Below are positions 10,001 through 20,709 of a stretch of DNA of 64,000 nt, piece by piece. The stretch is from positions 53,981 through 117,980 of the forward strand of contig NZ_LMNS01000010.1 in the NCBI RefSeq assembly GCF_001423405.1, written 5' to 3'. The notes under the pieces are model-generated. The model searched no databases. It had not been told where the DNA came from and worked only from the letters and a program-made list of their open reading frames with translations. The DNA is from Methylobacterium sp. Leaf123. GTDB taxonomy: Bacteria > Pseudomonadota > Alphaproteobacteria > Rhizobiales > Beijerinckiaceae. Positions within the stretch are counted from its first letter, which is position 1. Each line of letters begins with the position of its first letter. Both the position numbers and the translations under genes were made by a program.

Positions 10001-10245
10001 CGAACCTGCTTGAGGTTCGGCATGCCCGAGGTGATCCGCTCGATCGGGATCGTGACGTAGCGCTCGATCTCCTCGGCCGAGAGGCCGTCGGTCTGGGTCA
10101 CGACATCGACCATGGGCGGGGTCGGGTCGGGATAAGCCTCGATGTTGAGGTTCTGGAAGGCGGCCAAGCCGCCGACCACGAACAGCAGGAAGGCGAGGAT
10201 GACGAGGGGCCGCTGCCGGAGCGCGAGCGCGACGATGCCGTTCAT
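7078..10245 (-). CDS. Heavy-metal-type RND efflux transporter (CzcA/CusA family)
   Basis: A 1055-residue inner-membrane proton-driven pump. The N-terminal membrane helix (LVILAFLLFVVGGLAAF) is followed by the HME-subfamily porter start (NIEAYPDPTPPMVDVVTQT). TM4 carries DFGLIVDGTVIMVEAIFRR, the acidic proton-relay motif of CzcA/CusA pumps rather than of multidrug RND pumps. Two large periplasmic loops and a second block of six helices ending near residue 1030 complete the fold. The adaptor gene lies upstream, 93 bases away on the same strand; no outer-membrane channel gene is seen. The metal substrate cannot be read from sequence. Confidence 0.92.
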   Translation of the reverse strand: MNGIVALALRQRPLVILAFLLFVVGGLAAFQNLNIEAYPDPTPPMVDVVTQTDGLSAEEIERYVTIPIERITSGMPNLKQVRTISLYGLSDVKLQFGFEFDYLQAEQQVLNRLQQLDPLPAGAKPTISPISPIGEIFRYKLTAPPGYSVLDLRTLQEWVLKKRFRAVPGVIDAIGWGGKTKTIELSVDLDRLMAYGLSLANVVKTLNDSNLNVGGNRVAIGGQSAVVRAVGLIRDIDDINGTVLTQVGGAPVLVKDVATVTIGHQPRLGIAGMNDEDDIVQGIVLMRRGEKSTPSIEAVKVEVAKIEAAGLLPPGVKIERIYDRADLIAVTTHTVLHNMVVGILLILAIQWLFLGNLRSALIVVATIPFALFFAVVILVARDESANLLSVGALDFGLIVDGTVIMVEAIFRRLSGHGIPGYPPPGLDAKSGRIALAAGDVSRSIFFAAAIIVTGFLPLFTLTGVEGHIFGPMATTYAYALLGGLIATFTVTPALAAYLLPAHIEEKETILVRALDRMYRPAVRAALGARLVTVACVALIAVGVGLAARNLGSEFLPKLEEGNLWVRATMPATISLSESNGYVNEMRKIIAQIPEVERVVSQHGRPDDGTDAAGFFNAEFFAPMKPLEQWRPGVDKEKLTEEMLHKLQAAFPGVDFNLSQYLQDNVAEAVSGIKGENSFKIFGNDLQKLTDSARSVMRVLSTVRGVEDLAVFQSLGQPTIEIDVDRVRAARYGLTPGDINTTVRTAIGGDSAGDLYDPGSERHYPIMVRLAPQFRQSIEAIANLRIAGQSPANGAPVQFPLSAVARVELVSGPAYIYREAQERYLPVKFSVRGRDLGSTIEEARARVANEVKLPPGYRLELVGEFNNMKGAIARLSVTVPIAVGIIAILLFMNFSSVTDSLLALSVIPMAMAGGILALSLTGTSFSVSAAIGFIALLGIAVMDGIIVLSFYNDLLAAGVQRVPAMLRTCYTQMRPVVMTCVVAGVGLLPAAFSTGVGSQVQKPLALVVVGGMALAPLLILLVLPVLILTFSRRQPALHSEASDRVAAAQAHSHAGA

Positions 10246-10338
10246 GGGGGCGGTTCCAACCTCGCGCCGTCGGGCGCGGCCGGGGACGGCCCCGGCTCGG
10301 AATGCTTGTTTGCGCGGGAAATGGGGGGCCGGGCTTTC

Positions 10339-11592
10339 TCAGCCGGGCTGGTCGGTCATGCCGTCGATGAACAGGGCGCCCTTCGAGATCACCCGCTCGC
10401 CCAGCGCGAGCCCTTCCGTCACCTCGATGTCGTTGCCGTCGAGGAAGCCGGTCTTGACGGAGCGGCTCTCGACGGTGTTGCCGGCGCCGAGCACCCAGAC
10501 CCGCGCCTTGTCGCCCTCGAAGATCACCGCTTGGCGCGGCACGGCGCGGGAGACGGTCTCGCGCTCGTTGATGATATGGACGCTGGCATACATCTCGGGC
10601 TTCAGGAGCCCCTTGGGATTGTCGACCTCGGCGCGCACGACGATGCGGCGCGTGGCGGGATCGACCGAGGCGCCGATGTAGTTGATCCGGCTCTCGAAGG
10701 TCTGGTTCGGGTAGGCGAGCACCCGGAAGCGGATGCGCTCGCCGAGATCGACCTTGGCCGCGTCGGTCTCGCGCAATTGCGCGACGATCCAGACTCGGCC
10801 GAGATCGCCGATGAGGTAGGAGGGGTCGGAGCCGCCGGTGTTGATGTACTGGCCCGGGCCGATCTTGCGCTGGATCACGGTGCCGGAGAGCGGCGCGTTG
10901 ATCGTCGTCTCGGGGTTGATCGCGCCCTTGGTCTGGAGCGCCTTCATGTCGTCGTCGGCGAGCCCGAGGATGCGCAGGCGGTTGCGCACCGCCTCCAGGC
11001 CGACCTCCGCCGTCTTGGCGTCGTTCTGCGCCGTCGTGAGGTCGTTCTGCGCGGTCTGCAATTCCTTCAGCGTGGTCACGCGGGAATCGTAGAGGTCGTG
11101 CAGGCGCTTCTCGGTGTTGGTGGCGTAGGAGAGCTGCGAGCGCGTCTTGTTGAGCACGTTCAGCGCCGCGAGGAAGTCGTTCTGCGCCTGGACCATCTCG
11201 TTGGCCTGGAGCGAGAACAGCTTGTCGCCCTGCTTCACCTGCTCGCCGGAGCGGGCGAAGATGGTGATGACCCGGCCGGCATAGGGCGAGAAGACGGGCG
11301 TCGCGCGGTACTCGTCGACGCTGATCTTCCCCTCGGTGGCGATGTCCTCGTAGAACAGCCGCTGCTCGACCGCCACGGTGGTGACGGTGGCGAGCTGGCT
11401 CTCGGAGAGCACGAAGCGGCCCGGCGCGGTCGTCGTCACGGCGGCCGGCATCGGCACGGCGGCATCGACCTCCTTCGGTCGCCCGTACCAGAGGGCGGCG
11501 GCCGCGCCGGCCCCCAGCACGCAGGCAACGAGAAGTTGCGAGCGCAGCCGCATCCTGTGCGGCGTCAGGTTGTCGTCGTGCGCCCCGCCCAT
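10339..11592 (-). CDS. RND efflux periplasmic adaptor (membrane fusion protein, CusB/CzcB-like)
   Basis: A 417-residue adaptor linking the RND pump to an outer-membrane channel. It has a short cytoplasmic start, a single hydrophobic anchor (LLVACVLGAGAAAALWYG), a split lipoyl-like domain (FSPYAGRVITIFARSGEQVKQGD), and a long alpha-helical hairpin (about residues 115-195) rich in N, Q and T. The second lipoyl half (INAPLSGTVIQRKIGPGQYIN) and beta-barrel and membrane-proximal domains follow. Cus-type methionine metal ligands are not obvious in the N-terminal part. ATG 11592 is used; an inner ATG at 11553 directly before the anchor is possible. It is first in a two-gene operon with the pump. Confidence 0.9.
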   Translation of the reverse strand: MGGAHDDNLTPHRMRLRSQLLVACVLGAGAAAALWYGRPKEVDAAVPMPAAVTTTAPGRFVLSESQLATVTTVAVEQRLFYEDIATEGKISVDEYRATPVFSPYAGRVITIFARSGEQVKQGDKLFSLQANEMVQAQNDFLAALNVLNKTRSQLSYATNTEKRLHDLYDSRVTTLKELQTAQNDLTTAQNDAKTAEVGLEAVRNRLRILGLADDDMKALQTKGAINPETTINAPLSGTVIQRKIGPGQYINTGGSDPSYLIGDLGRVWIVAQLRETDAAKVDLGERIRFRVLAYPNQTFESRINYIGASVDPATRRIVVRAEVDNPKGLLKPEMYASVHIINERETVSRAVPRQAVIFEGDKARVWVLGAGNTVESRSVKTGFLDGNDIEVTEGLALGERVISKGALFIDGMTDQPG

Positions 11593-11925
11593 CGTCGTCC
11601 CGTTCCGCTTCGACCCAGCGCCTCGATGTCACGACGGGCGCGCTGCGCGCCGGTTGATTCGGCTTTCGCTTGCGCGCAACCGAAGCTCCCGAATTACGCC
11701 GTTACCGTGGCGGCTTGACCGGGGTATGACGGGACCGGTTTCTTACAAATGAAACAACGGCGCTGATTTTACGCGCAGGCGGGATTTTTTTCGATTGTTG
11801 CTCGTATGGCGTCCTCGCCGTGGCCGCGAGGCAGTGAAGCGAACCCCTCGCGCGACGTCTCCGGAGAGAGGGGCCCGGATCGTTTCGGCCCCGCCTCGCG
11901 ACCGCGAGGATAGGGGACGAGCCCG
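11593..11925. other. Non-coding gap between RND adaptor and lepA
   Basis: About 330 bases between the minus-strand adaptor start and the lepA stop. It should hold the promoter of the efflux operon (minus strand). A T-run near 11787-11793 and a short CCTCGCG/CGCGAGG palindrome at about 11893-11908 are visible; I see no gene. Confidence 0.5.
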
Positions 11926-13746
<1,821 letters not shown>

Positions 13747-13893
13747 GGCGGTCCCGTCGCGGGGCTGACGCGGCGCACGGCAGGTTTGTCGGGAATGTCA
13801 GGGCCGGAGATAGCAGCGGCGGGCACGCACGCCAAGGCGGGGGGGCGTGCCGCGCGCTCTCCGTTGTTTGTGCCGCGTGCCTTCCGGGCGGGT

Positions 13894-14697
13894 TCAGGCC
13901 TGCCCGTCGGGACCGGGGGCGGAGCCCGCCCGCGCTGCGGCCGCCATCGCCACGAGGCTCTTGCGCAGGGCGCCCATGTCGCGCACCGGCTCGGGATAGG
14001 GCACCCGCGCCGTGCGCTCGCCGGCCATCAGGTCGAGCCCCTCTGGGTCGAGCCCGGTGAGCCGCCAGCCGCTGCCGGGCTCGCCGGCGCCCGCGGCGTA
14101 GAGGGCGAGCGCGTCGGTGTGATCCGCGTTCATGTGCTCGACGGCGCCGCGCTCGCCCGCGACGATCGCCTCGGCGCCGGCCATGTCGAGGAGCAGTTCC
14201 TGCGGCGTCAGGGTTGCGGCCTTGGCGAAGCCCCCGTTGAGGTGGCCGGCTTTGGGCGCCAGGGTGAAGAAGCCGAAATCGGGGAAGTCGGCGTAGAGCT
14301 TCGCCTTCGGGTGGCGAGCGAGGAAGCGCTCGCGAATCCGCGGCTCGTCGCAGCGTGCGGCGCGGCCCGTCACCGTCAGGCGCGGATGGGCGAGCGGGTC
14401 GCCCTTGCCGCCCACCGAGAACAGCAGCGAGGCGCGCGGGTCGTTGTCGAGGTTGCGCGTATGCGCCGAGAGGCGCGAGAGCAGCATCAGGGGCGTGCCG
14501 TCGCTGTCGGTGGCGAGGGTGACGAGGGAGGCGAAGGGGGTGCCGTCGGCCGCATCGATCGTGGCGAGCGCGCCCGATCGCACGCTGCGCAGAAGATGCC
14601 GGGCAAGGCCGATCGCGTCGAACGGTGCCTCCGAAGCGGGCAGCGGTTCGGCCGGCCGGCGGCGTTCCTGCGCGGGCGGCATCGCGTCGTTGGCCAT
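13894..14697 (-). CDS. HugZ-like pyridoxamine-5'-phosphate-oxidase-fold protein
   Basis: A 267-residue protein with an N-terminal split-barrel FMN/haem-binding fold (SGALATIDAADGTPFASLV, then LMLLSRLSAHTRNLDNDPRASLL) and a C-terminal DUF2470-like domain with the EHMNADH motif. Proteins of this build (HugZ, HutZ and plant GluBP relatives) bind haem or degrade it, so a haem-related role is the best guess. The start ATG 14697 has GAGGA nine bases upstream; a GTG at 14712 is in frame but lacks a site. No haem-uptake genes are adjacent, so substrate remains inferred. Confidence 0.78.
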   Translation of the reverse strand: MANDAMPPAQERRRPAEPLPASEAPFDAIGLARHLLRSVRSGALATIDAADGTPFASLVTLATDSDGTPLMLLSRLSAHTRNLDNDPRASLLFSVGGKGDPLAHPRLTVTGRAARCDEPRIRERFLARHPKAKLYADFPDFGFFTLAPKAGHLNGGFAKAATLTPQELLLDMAGAEAIVAGERGAVEHMNADHTDALALYAAGAGEPGSGWRLTGLDPEGLDLMAGERTARVPYPEPVRDMGALRKSLVAMAAAARAGSAPGPDGQA

Positions 14698-15003
14698 GAA
14701 AGCAGTCCTCACCGGGTTTCGGGCCGGAGCATAGCGCGGCGGAACGGCTCCGCACGAGGGGTGATACGGGGGCTGGGCGCGGCGCGTTGTCCGCCCACTT
14801 TCCCCATCCGAACGCCCATATCCGAGCCCGCCGATACGGCCAAGCTTAGACTGCCGCTCGCTTTTTTCGAACGATGGTCGTAAAGGACGAGACCCTCCGC
14901 ACGGCCGGCGGCTCCCGATTTGCGGGGGCCGAGCCTGGCCGTTGCGGGCCCCGCCAAGGACGCGCCAGGGGCGGCGCGCGCGCCGTCAAGTCAGGGAAAC
15001 TGC

Positions 15004-15717
15004 ATGCCCACGATCGCCCTCGTCGACGACGACCGCAACATCCTGACCTCCGTCTCGATCGCGCTGGAGACCGAGGGTTACCGCATCCAGACCTACACCG
15101 ATGGCGCCTCGGCGCTGGACGGTCTGCGTCACTCCCCGCCCGATCTCGCCATCTTCGACATCAAGATGCCGCGCATGGACGGAATGGAGCTTCTCAGACG
15201 CCTGCGGCAGAAATCGGACCTTCCCGTGATCTTTCTCACGTCGAAGGACGAGGAGATCGATGAGCTGTTCGGGCTCAAGATGGGCGCGGACGACTTCATC
15301 CATAAGCCGTTCTCGCAGCGCCTGCTGGTCGAGCGGGTCAAGGCGGTGCTGCGCCGCTTCGCCCCGAAGGACGTCTCGCCGGGGGCCGCCGCCCGCGAGG
15401 CCGATGCCGCCGCCCGCTCGCTCGAGCGCGGCCAGCTGATGATGGACCCCGAGCGCCATACCTGCACCTGGAAGGGCGAGCCGGTGACGCTCACCGTCAC
15501 CGAGTTCCTGATCCTCCAGGCGCTGGCCCAGCGCCCCGGCGTCGTGAAGAGCCGCAACGCCCTGATGGACGCGGCCTACGACGATCAGGTCTATGTCGAT
15601 GACCGCACCATCGACAGCCACATCAAGCGGCTGCGCAAGAAGTTCAAGGTGACGGACCAGAGCTTCGACATGATCGAGACGCTCTACGGCGTCGGCTACC
15701 GGTTCAAGGAGGGTTGA
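15004..15717 (+). CDS. chvI: Response regulator ChvI (OmpR family)
   Basis: A 237-residue two-component regulator. The receiver domain starts with [19 protein letters not shown], the phospho-acceptor is Asp52 in [10 protein letters not shown], and the TSK and KPF switch residues are present. The C-terminal winged helix ([26 protein letters not shown]) binds DNA. The start ATG 15004 follows TCAGGGAAAC. The sensor kinase lies 28 bases downstream, then hprK, an EIIA(Man) protein and HPr. This gene order is typical of alphaproteobacteria, where ChvG/ChvI controls envelope and acid responses. Confidence 0.93.
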   Translation: MPTIALVDDDRNILTSVSIALETEGYRIQTYTDGASALDGLRHSPPDLAIFDIKMPRMDGMELLRRLRQKSDLPVIFLTSKDEEIDELFGLKMGADDFIHKPFSQRLLVERVKAVLRRFAPKDVSPGAAAREADAAARSLERGQLMMDPERHTCTWKGEPVTLTVTEFLILQALAQRPGVVKSRNALMDAAYDDQVYVDDRTIDSHIKRLRKKFKVTDQSFDMIETLYGVGYRFKEG

Positions 15718-15745
15718 GGCGATTCCCCCGCGGTCCCGTCCGTCG

Positions 15746-17596
15746 ATGCTCGCCCCCCTGTCCCGCCAGCCCGATTCCGATGAGGCCCACGCCCGCCGCG
15801 GCGTCCTCGCGCGGCTCGTCGGCTCCCTCACCCGCCCGCCTCTGACCTGGCCGCGCGACCTCTGGAACGCGGTCGGCCAGCGCGCCTCGTCGAGCCTGAC
15901 GCGCCGCATCGTGGTGCTCAACCTCGTCGGGCTGATCGTCCTCCTGTTCGGCTTCCTCTACCTGAACCAGTTCCGCCAGGGGCTGATCCAGGCGCGTGTG
16001 CAGAGCCTGCTGATCCAGGGCGACATCATCGCCGGCGCCATCGCCGCCCAGGCCTCCGTCGACACCGACACGATCCGCGTCGATCCGGACAAGCTCCTGC
16101 AACAGCAGGCCGGCGAGGGCCGGGAGTTCGACGACGATCCCGCCTCGCTCGCCTTCTCGCTCAACCCCGAGAAGGTCGCGCCCCTGCTGCGCCGCCTCGT
16201 GACCCCGACGGGCAACCGCGCTCGGGTCTACGACAGCGAGGGGAGCCTGCTGTTCGACACCCGCACGCTCTATGCCCGCGGCGACATTGCCCGCACCGAG
16301 ACCGTGGTGAAGCCGCCCAAGCCCAACGTGCTGGAGCGGATCTGGGACTTCGTCGGCACCCGCATCCTCGGCCTCGTCGTCAGCGAGCGCTCGGCCCAGG
16401 AAGAGGCGGGCCCGCAGGACGGGCGCGCCTTCCGCGAGGTCCAAGCGGCGCTCAAGGGCTCGCGCGGCACGATTTCCCGACGCAACGAAAGCGGCGAGAC
16501 CATCGTCTCCGTGGCGGTGCCGATCCAGCGGGCGGGCTCGGTGCGCGGCGTGCTGATGGTCTCGACCCAAGGCGGCGACATCGACCGGGTGATCGCCTCC
16601 GAGCGCTTCGGCCTGCTTCAGGTGTTCCTCGTCGCGGCCGCCGTGATGCTGGTGCTGTCGATCCTGCTCGCGGGCGCCATCGCCGGGCCGGTGCGGCGCT
16701 TGGCCGACGCCGCCGAGCGGGTGCGCCGGGGCATCAAGTCGCGCCAGGAGATCCCGGATTTCACGGGTCGCACCGACGAGATCGGCCACCTCTCCGGCGC
16801 GCTGCGCGACATGACCCAGGCGCTCTACCGGCGGCTCGACGCCATCGAGAGCTTCGCGGCCGATGTCAGCCACGAGTTGAAGAACCCGCTGACCTCGCTC
16901 CGCAGCGCGGTCGAAACCCTGCCGCTGGCCAAGACCGACGAATCGCGGGGTCGGCTGATGCAGATCATCCAGCACGACGTGAAGCGCCTCGACCGGCTGA
17001 TCTCCGATATCTCCGATGCCTCCCGCCTCGACGCGGAACTCGCCCGCGCGGAGGCGCGCCGGGTCGATCTCGGCAAGCTCCTGACCACCGTGACCTCGGT
17101 GGCCAACGAGCGGCGTCGGGCCAAGGCGGCGGTGATCCAGTTCGACATCGAGCGGCCGAGCAGCGAGATCGAGGATCCGTTCCGCATCATCGGCCACGAC
17201 AGCCGCCTCGGACAGGTCGTCAACAACCTGCTCGACAACGCCCGCTCGTTCTCGCCGCCCGGCGCCAAGGTGCGAGTGGCCCTGCGCCGCCTCAAGAACG
17301 AGGTCGAGTTCGTGGTCGAAGACGAGGGGCCCGGCATCCCCGAGCATGCCCTGGAGCGGATCTTCGAGCGCTTCTACACCGACCGGCCGGAACAGGGTTT
17401 CGGCCAGAATTCCGGGCTCGGCCTGTCGATCTCGCGGCAGATCATCCAGGCCCATCACGGCTCGATCCGCGCCGAGAACCGCCCGGGCCCGGCCGACGAG
17501 GAGGGGAACCCGACGGTGCGCGGCGCCCGCTTCATCGTGCGCCTGCCCGTGGCCCCCCGGGCCGACCGCTACGGCGACGACGACCTCGCCGCATGA
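15746..17596 (+). CDS. chvG: Sensor histidine kinase ChvG
   Basis: A 616-residue membrane kinase, partner of ChvI. A ~50-residue cytoplasmic lead, TM1 (RIVVLNLVGLIVLLFGFLYL), a ~230-residue periplasmic sensor region, TM2 (VFLVAAAVMLVLSILLAGAI), HAMP, then HisKA with His376 in DVSHELKNPLTS, and an HATPase with the N box (NNLLDNARSFSPPG), DEGPGIP and GLGLSISRQI. The periplasmic segment belongs to the DUF/stimulus-sensing type of ChvG/ExoS kinases. Its stop overlaps the hprK start by four bases (ATGA), implying translational coupling of the envelope sensor with the phosphotransfer kinase. Confidence 0.93.
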   Translation: MLAPLSRQPDSDEAHARRGVLARLVGSLTRPPLTWPRDLWNAVGQRASSSLTRRIVVLNLVGLIVLLFGFLYLNQFRQGLIQARVQSLLIQGDIIAGAIAAQASVDTDTIRVDPDKLLQQQAGEGREFDDDPASLAFSLNPEKVAPLLRRLVTPTGNRARVYDSEGSLLFDTRTLYARGDIARTETVVKPPKPNVLERIWDFVGTRILGLVVSERSAQEEAGPQDGRAFREVQAALKGSRGTISRRNESGETIVSVAVPIQRAGSVRGVLMVSTQGGDIDRVIASERFGLLQVFLVAAAVMLVLSILLAGAIAGPVRRLADAAERVRRGIKSRQEIPDFTGRTDEIGHLSGALRDMTQALYRRLDAIESFAADVSHELKNPLTSLRSAVETLPLAKTDESRGRLMQIIQHDVKRLDRLISDISDASRLDAELARAEARRVDLGKLLTTVTSVANERRRAKAAVIQFDIERPSSEIEDPFRIIGHDSRLGQVVNNLLDNARSFSPPGAKVRVALRRLKNEVEFVVEDEGPGIPEHALERIFERFYTDRPEQGFGQNSGLGLSISRQIIQAHHGSIRAENRPGPADEEGNPTVRGARFIVRLPVAPRADRYGDDDLAA

Positions 17597-18120
17597 GCGG
17601 GGAGGTCGCGCCGGACAGCGAACCGCCACAGGAAACGCGACACGACACGGTGCATGCGAGCTGCGTGCTCCTCGACGAGGCCGGCGTGCTGATCCGGGGG
17701 CCGTCCGGGTCGGGCAAGTCCGCGCTCTGCCTCGCGCTTCTCGACCGCTTCTTCCTGGAAGGGCGCCATGCCCGCCTCGTCGGCGACGACCGCATTCGGC
17801 TGGAGGCGCATCACGGCCGCCTCGTCGCCCGGCCCCACCCGGCGCTCGCCGGCCTGATCGAGATCCGCGGCCTCGGCCTGCGCCGTCTGGCGAAGCATTC
17901 ACCGGCCGCGGTGCTGCGCCTCGTGGTCGATCTCGTAGCGGAGGCCGAGCGCCTTCCCGACACCACCGCGACCGCCACGCTCCTCGGGGTCGCACTGCCC
18001 CGCCTCGCCCTTGAACCGCGCCATCCCCGCGAATACCTGATTCGTGAGGCACTTCGAGCCGGCGTGGCAATGCGGACGCACCCGGCGGCTCTTGTGCCCG
18101 GCGGTGCCCACGATGTGTAG
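17593..18120 (+). CDS. hprK: HPr kinase/phosphorylase, short alphaproteobacterial form
   Basis: A 175-residue protein corresponding to the C-terminal catalytic domain of HprK. It has the Walker A loop GPSGSGKS at residues 36-43, the downstream LVGDDRI segment and the IEIRGLG capture motif. It lacks the N-terminal domain of Firmicutes enzymes, as is usual for alphaproteobacteria. It phosphorylates and dephosphorylates HPr on serine, linking carbon/nitrogen state to the ChvG-ChvI pathway. It overlaps chvG by four bases; its HPr substrate is encoded about 660 bases downstream. Confidence 0.92.
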   Translation: MSGEVAPDSEPPQETRHDTVHASCVLLDEAGVLIRGPSGSGKSALCLALLDRFFLEGRHARLVGDDRIRLEAHHGRLVARPHPALAGLIEIRGLGLRRLAKHSPAAVLRLVVDLVAEAERLPDTTATATLLGVALPRLALEPRHPREYLIREALRAGVAMRTHPAALVPGGAHDV

Positions 18121-18245
18121 CGCGGCTGCCGCGCCCGTGTCATGGTGAGCCCGTTGTGTCGCGCAAAACGACGCGACCCGCTTGCGCTTCACCTTGCGCT
18201 GCACAAGATGGCGTCTCCGCTCACAGGGCGTTGGAACACGCTTCG

Positions 18246-18647
18246 ATGATTGGAATGGTGCTCGTCACACACGGGCTGTTAGCGACCGAGTTCAAGGCCG
18301 CCCTGGAGCATGTCGTCGGCCCGCAAAAGCAGGTCGAGACAATTACGATCGGCCCGGAGGACGACATGGAGCTGCGCCGCGGCGACATCATGTCCGCCGT
18401 CGGTCGGGTCAACTCCGGTCAGGGGGTCGTGGTTCTCACGGACATGTTCGGCGGCACGCCGTCGAACCTCGCCTTGTCATGCATGAATGGCGGCCAGGTC
18501 GAAGTGGTCGCCGGGATCAACCTGCCGATGCTGATCAAGCTCGCCAGCGTGCGCGAAGCCGAGAGCCTGGGCGACGCCGTGCTCCATGCGCAGGAGGCGG
18601 GCCGCAAATATATCAACGTCGCCTCGCGGGTTCTTGCGGGCAAGTAG
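18246..18647 (+). CDS. PTS EIIA component, mannose family (regulatory)
   Basis: A 133-residue cytoplasmic EIIA(Man)-fold protein: IGMVLVTHGLLATEF carries the active histidine in the N-terminal strand, DMFGGTPSNLA is the family loop and VVAGINLPML follows. No EIIB, EIIC or EIID genes are near, so it cannot transport sugar by itself. In alphaproteobacteria this protein with HPr and EI-Ntr forms a regulatory phosphorelay. ATG 18246 begins directly with the first beta strand. It is 125 bases after hprK. Confidence 0.92.
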   Translation: MIGMVLVTHGLLATEFKAALEHVVGPQKQVETITIGPEDDMELRRGDIMSAVGRVNSGQGVVVLTDMFGGTPSNLALSCMNGGQVEVVAGINLPMLIKLASVREAESLGDAVLHAQEAGRKYINVASRVLAGK

Positions 18648-18780
18648 CCCGGTCTCACCCCCGCACGGCCTTTTCTTCGCCCCGCTCCCGGCTTAACCAC
18701 GTCGTCCCGCATCCGGAACGGCGCGCCTCGACGCGCCGCCGATCCGCACCGAAGCGGCGGGGAAGGGAGTGCCAGGGGCG

Positions 18781-19104
18781 ATGGGAGAGAGCGTGGACGG
18801 CGAGATCGAGCCGCAGCCGGAGGTGCCCGAGGGTGGCCTCGTCCGGATCTTGCCGATCATTAACCGCCGCGGCCTGCATGCTCGCGCCTCGGCCAAGTTC
18901 GTGCAGACGGTGGAGCGCTTCTCCGCCGCCGTGACGGTGACCCGCGGCGGCGAGACCGTCGGCGGGCGCTCGATCATGGGCCTGCTGACGCTGGGCGCGG
19001 CCAAGGGCACCTCCATCGCCGTGGTCGCCGTCGGAGACGACGCGCAAGCTGCCCTCGATGCGATCGAGGCGCTGCTCGCCGACAAGTTCGGGGAGGACGA
19101 GTAA
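18781..19104 (+). CDS. Phosphocarrier protein HPr (NPr-type)
   Basis: A 107-residue HPr with an ~18-residue charged N-terminal extension. NRRGLHARASAKFVQ holds the EI-phosphorylated histidine (LHARA), and GRSIMGLLTLGAAKG holds the regulatory serine recognised by HprK. ATG 18781 has GGAAGGGAG upstream; an in-frame GTG at 18769 would add four residues. With hprK and the EIIA(Man) gene it completes a regulatory PTS branch; the EI enzyme must be elsewhere. Confidence 0.92.
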   Translation: MGESVDGEIEPQPEVPEGGLVRILPIINRRGLHARASAKFVQTVERFSAAVTVTRGGETVGGRSIMGLLTLGAAKGTSIAVVAVGDDAQAALDAIEALLADKFGEDE

Positions 19105-19604
19105 TCCTCATCCGCTCCGTCTCGCGCGGCGAGGCGGAGGCAATCCGGGGCGCGACGGCAGGGGTCGCAAGCGATGGCGTCGCTCATCATCTCTAACGGT
19201 TCGGGCTGAACCGGCGCTTGCGCGATCGCAGGTCGGAAAGCCCCTCATCAATCCTTACTGAGGCATGGCGCGGAAGGTTTGGGCTGACGCTCATGTAGAG
19301 CGCCCCACCGCGGCACGGGCCGGGATGTAGACGACAGGTCGCGGCATCGATCGCGCCTCGGGGCACACCGTTCCCGGGCACAATTCATGCGCACGTTGCT
19401 GCGTGAGCCAGGCTGTCGCGGCGCATCGCAGCGTCACGCACGGGTTCGGAACCCGTTGGCGGCCTGCAGCACTTTTATTCCCCAAGCTCTCCATTTCCTG
19501 AAGGGTTCGTTCATCGGGCGTTCCTAGACGAACGGCGATGGTGTGGCTGGAAGCCTGGCCGTTGGACTCGTCCCAGAGTCCTCACACGCCACCGACGTCG
19601 GACA
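19105..19604. other. Non-coding stretch before the glycosyltransferase cluster
   Basis: About 500 bases between the HPr stop and the first glycosyltransferase start. Short frames exist on both strands but have no family features or ribosome-binding sites. An imperfect GC inverted repeat (about 19112-19138) without a T-run follows the HPr gene. The promoter of the glycosyltransferase operon presumably lies here. Confidence 0.5.
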
Positions 19605-20705
19605 ATGCCCTTGAAGATCGCCGTCATCGCCCATCTCAAGTTCCCGATCGGACAGCCCTACTTGGGCGGCCTCGAGATGCACACGCATCACTTGGCCGGC
19701 GCGCTGCGGGCGCGAGGCCACCGGGTCACGCTCTTCGCCTCGGAGGGCTCCGATCCGGCGCTGGTGCCGAACCCCGTCTGCCCGCCGACCGGCGACGCCC
19801 TGGGCGATCCCGTCGCCTGCGAGCGGATCGAGCGCGCCGAACTCGCGGCCTACGAGCGGATCATGGACGCGGTCGCGCGCGGCGGATTCGACATCGTGCA
19901 CAACAACAGCCTGCACGACCTGCCGCTGCGGGCGAGCCACACGCTCTCCGTCCCGATGACGACGGCGCTGCACACGCCGCCCTTCGAATCGCTGGCCGAG
20001 GGCGTACGCGCGGCCAAGCCCGGCATGATCTTCGCAGCCGTCTCGCCGTCGCTGGCGCAGGAATGGCAGCCGCTGGTGCCGGAGGCCCGCGTCATCGGCA
20101 ACGGCATCGACCTCTCGACCTTCGCCTTCAGCCCTGAGGCCGACCCGGCCGGCTACGTGTTCTGGAGCGGGCGGATCGTGCCGGAGAAGGGCACGCATCT
20201 GGCCATCGACGCGGCACGGCGCGCCGGGATTCCCCTGCGCTTTGCCGGCCCGCAGCCGAACCCGCGCTACTGGAACGAGTGGATCGCCCCGCGGCTCGGG
20301 GCGGACGCGGCCTATGTCGGCCATCTCTCCCACCGGGAGCTGGCCCACCAGCTCGGCGGTGCGCGGGCGGCCATCGTCTCGCCGCGCTGGGAAGAGCCGT
20401 TCGGCCTCGTCGTCGCCGAGGCGCTGGCCTGCGGCACCCCGGTTGCCGCCTTTGCTCGTGGCGCGATCCCCGACATCGTCGATCGCCTCTCCGGCGCGCT
20501 CGCCCCCGCCGACGACGTGGCGGCCCTGGCCCGCGCGATCCAGCGCGCCGTCGGCCTCGACCGCCGCGCCTGCCGCCGCCGGGCCGAGACGCTCTACGAC
20601 GCCCAGGTGATGACCGACGGCTACGAGGAGCTCTACCGCGAGGTGCTGGCCGGGGCGCCGGCCCAAAGCTCCCGCGCCGCCCTCTTCGAACGCCCGGCGG
20701 CCTGA
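19605..20705 (+). CDS. Glycosyltransferase family 4 protein
   Basis: A 366-residue GT-B glycosyltransferase. The N-terminal Rossmann half begins KIAVIAHLKFPIGQPYLGGLEMHTHHLAGALRARGH, with the glycine-rich GGLE acceptor loop. The C-terminal half shows YVFWSGRIVPEKGTHLAIDAA and the EX7E nucleotide-sugar motif (SPRWEEPFGLVVAEALACGTPV). No membrane segments. It is first in a three-gene run (4-base gap to the next gene, 59 bases to the third). Donor and acceptor cannot be read; a surface or capsular glycan role is inferred. Confidence 0.9.
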   Translation: MPLKIAVIAHLKFPIGQPYLGGLEMHTHHLAGALRARGHRVTLFASEGSDPALVPNPVCPPTGDALGDPVACERIERAELAAYERIMDAVARGGFDIVHNNSLHDLPLRASHTLSVPMTTALHTPPFESLAEGVRAAKPGMIFAAVSPSLAQEWQPLVPEARVIGNGIDLSTFAFSPEADPAGYVFWSGRIVPEKGTHLAIDAARRAGIPLRFAGPQPNPRYWNEWIAPRLGADAAYVGHLSHRELAHQLGGARAAIVSPRWEEPFGLVVAEALACGTPVAAFARGAIPDIVDRLSGALAPADDVAALARAIQRAVGLDRRACRRRAETLYDAQVMTDGYEELYREVLAGAPAQSSRAALFERPAA

Positions 20706-20709
20706 CCCG

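Noticed and set aside
7057..11718. A 1553-codon plus-strand frame opposite the RND pump and adaptor
   Set aside because: Codon-bias shadow; the minus strand encodes unmistakable RND and adaptor proteins.
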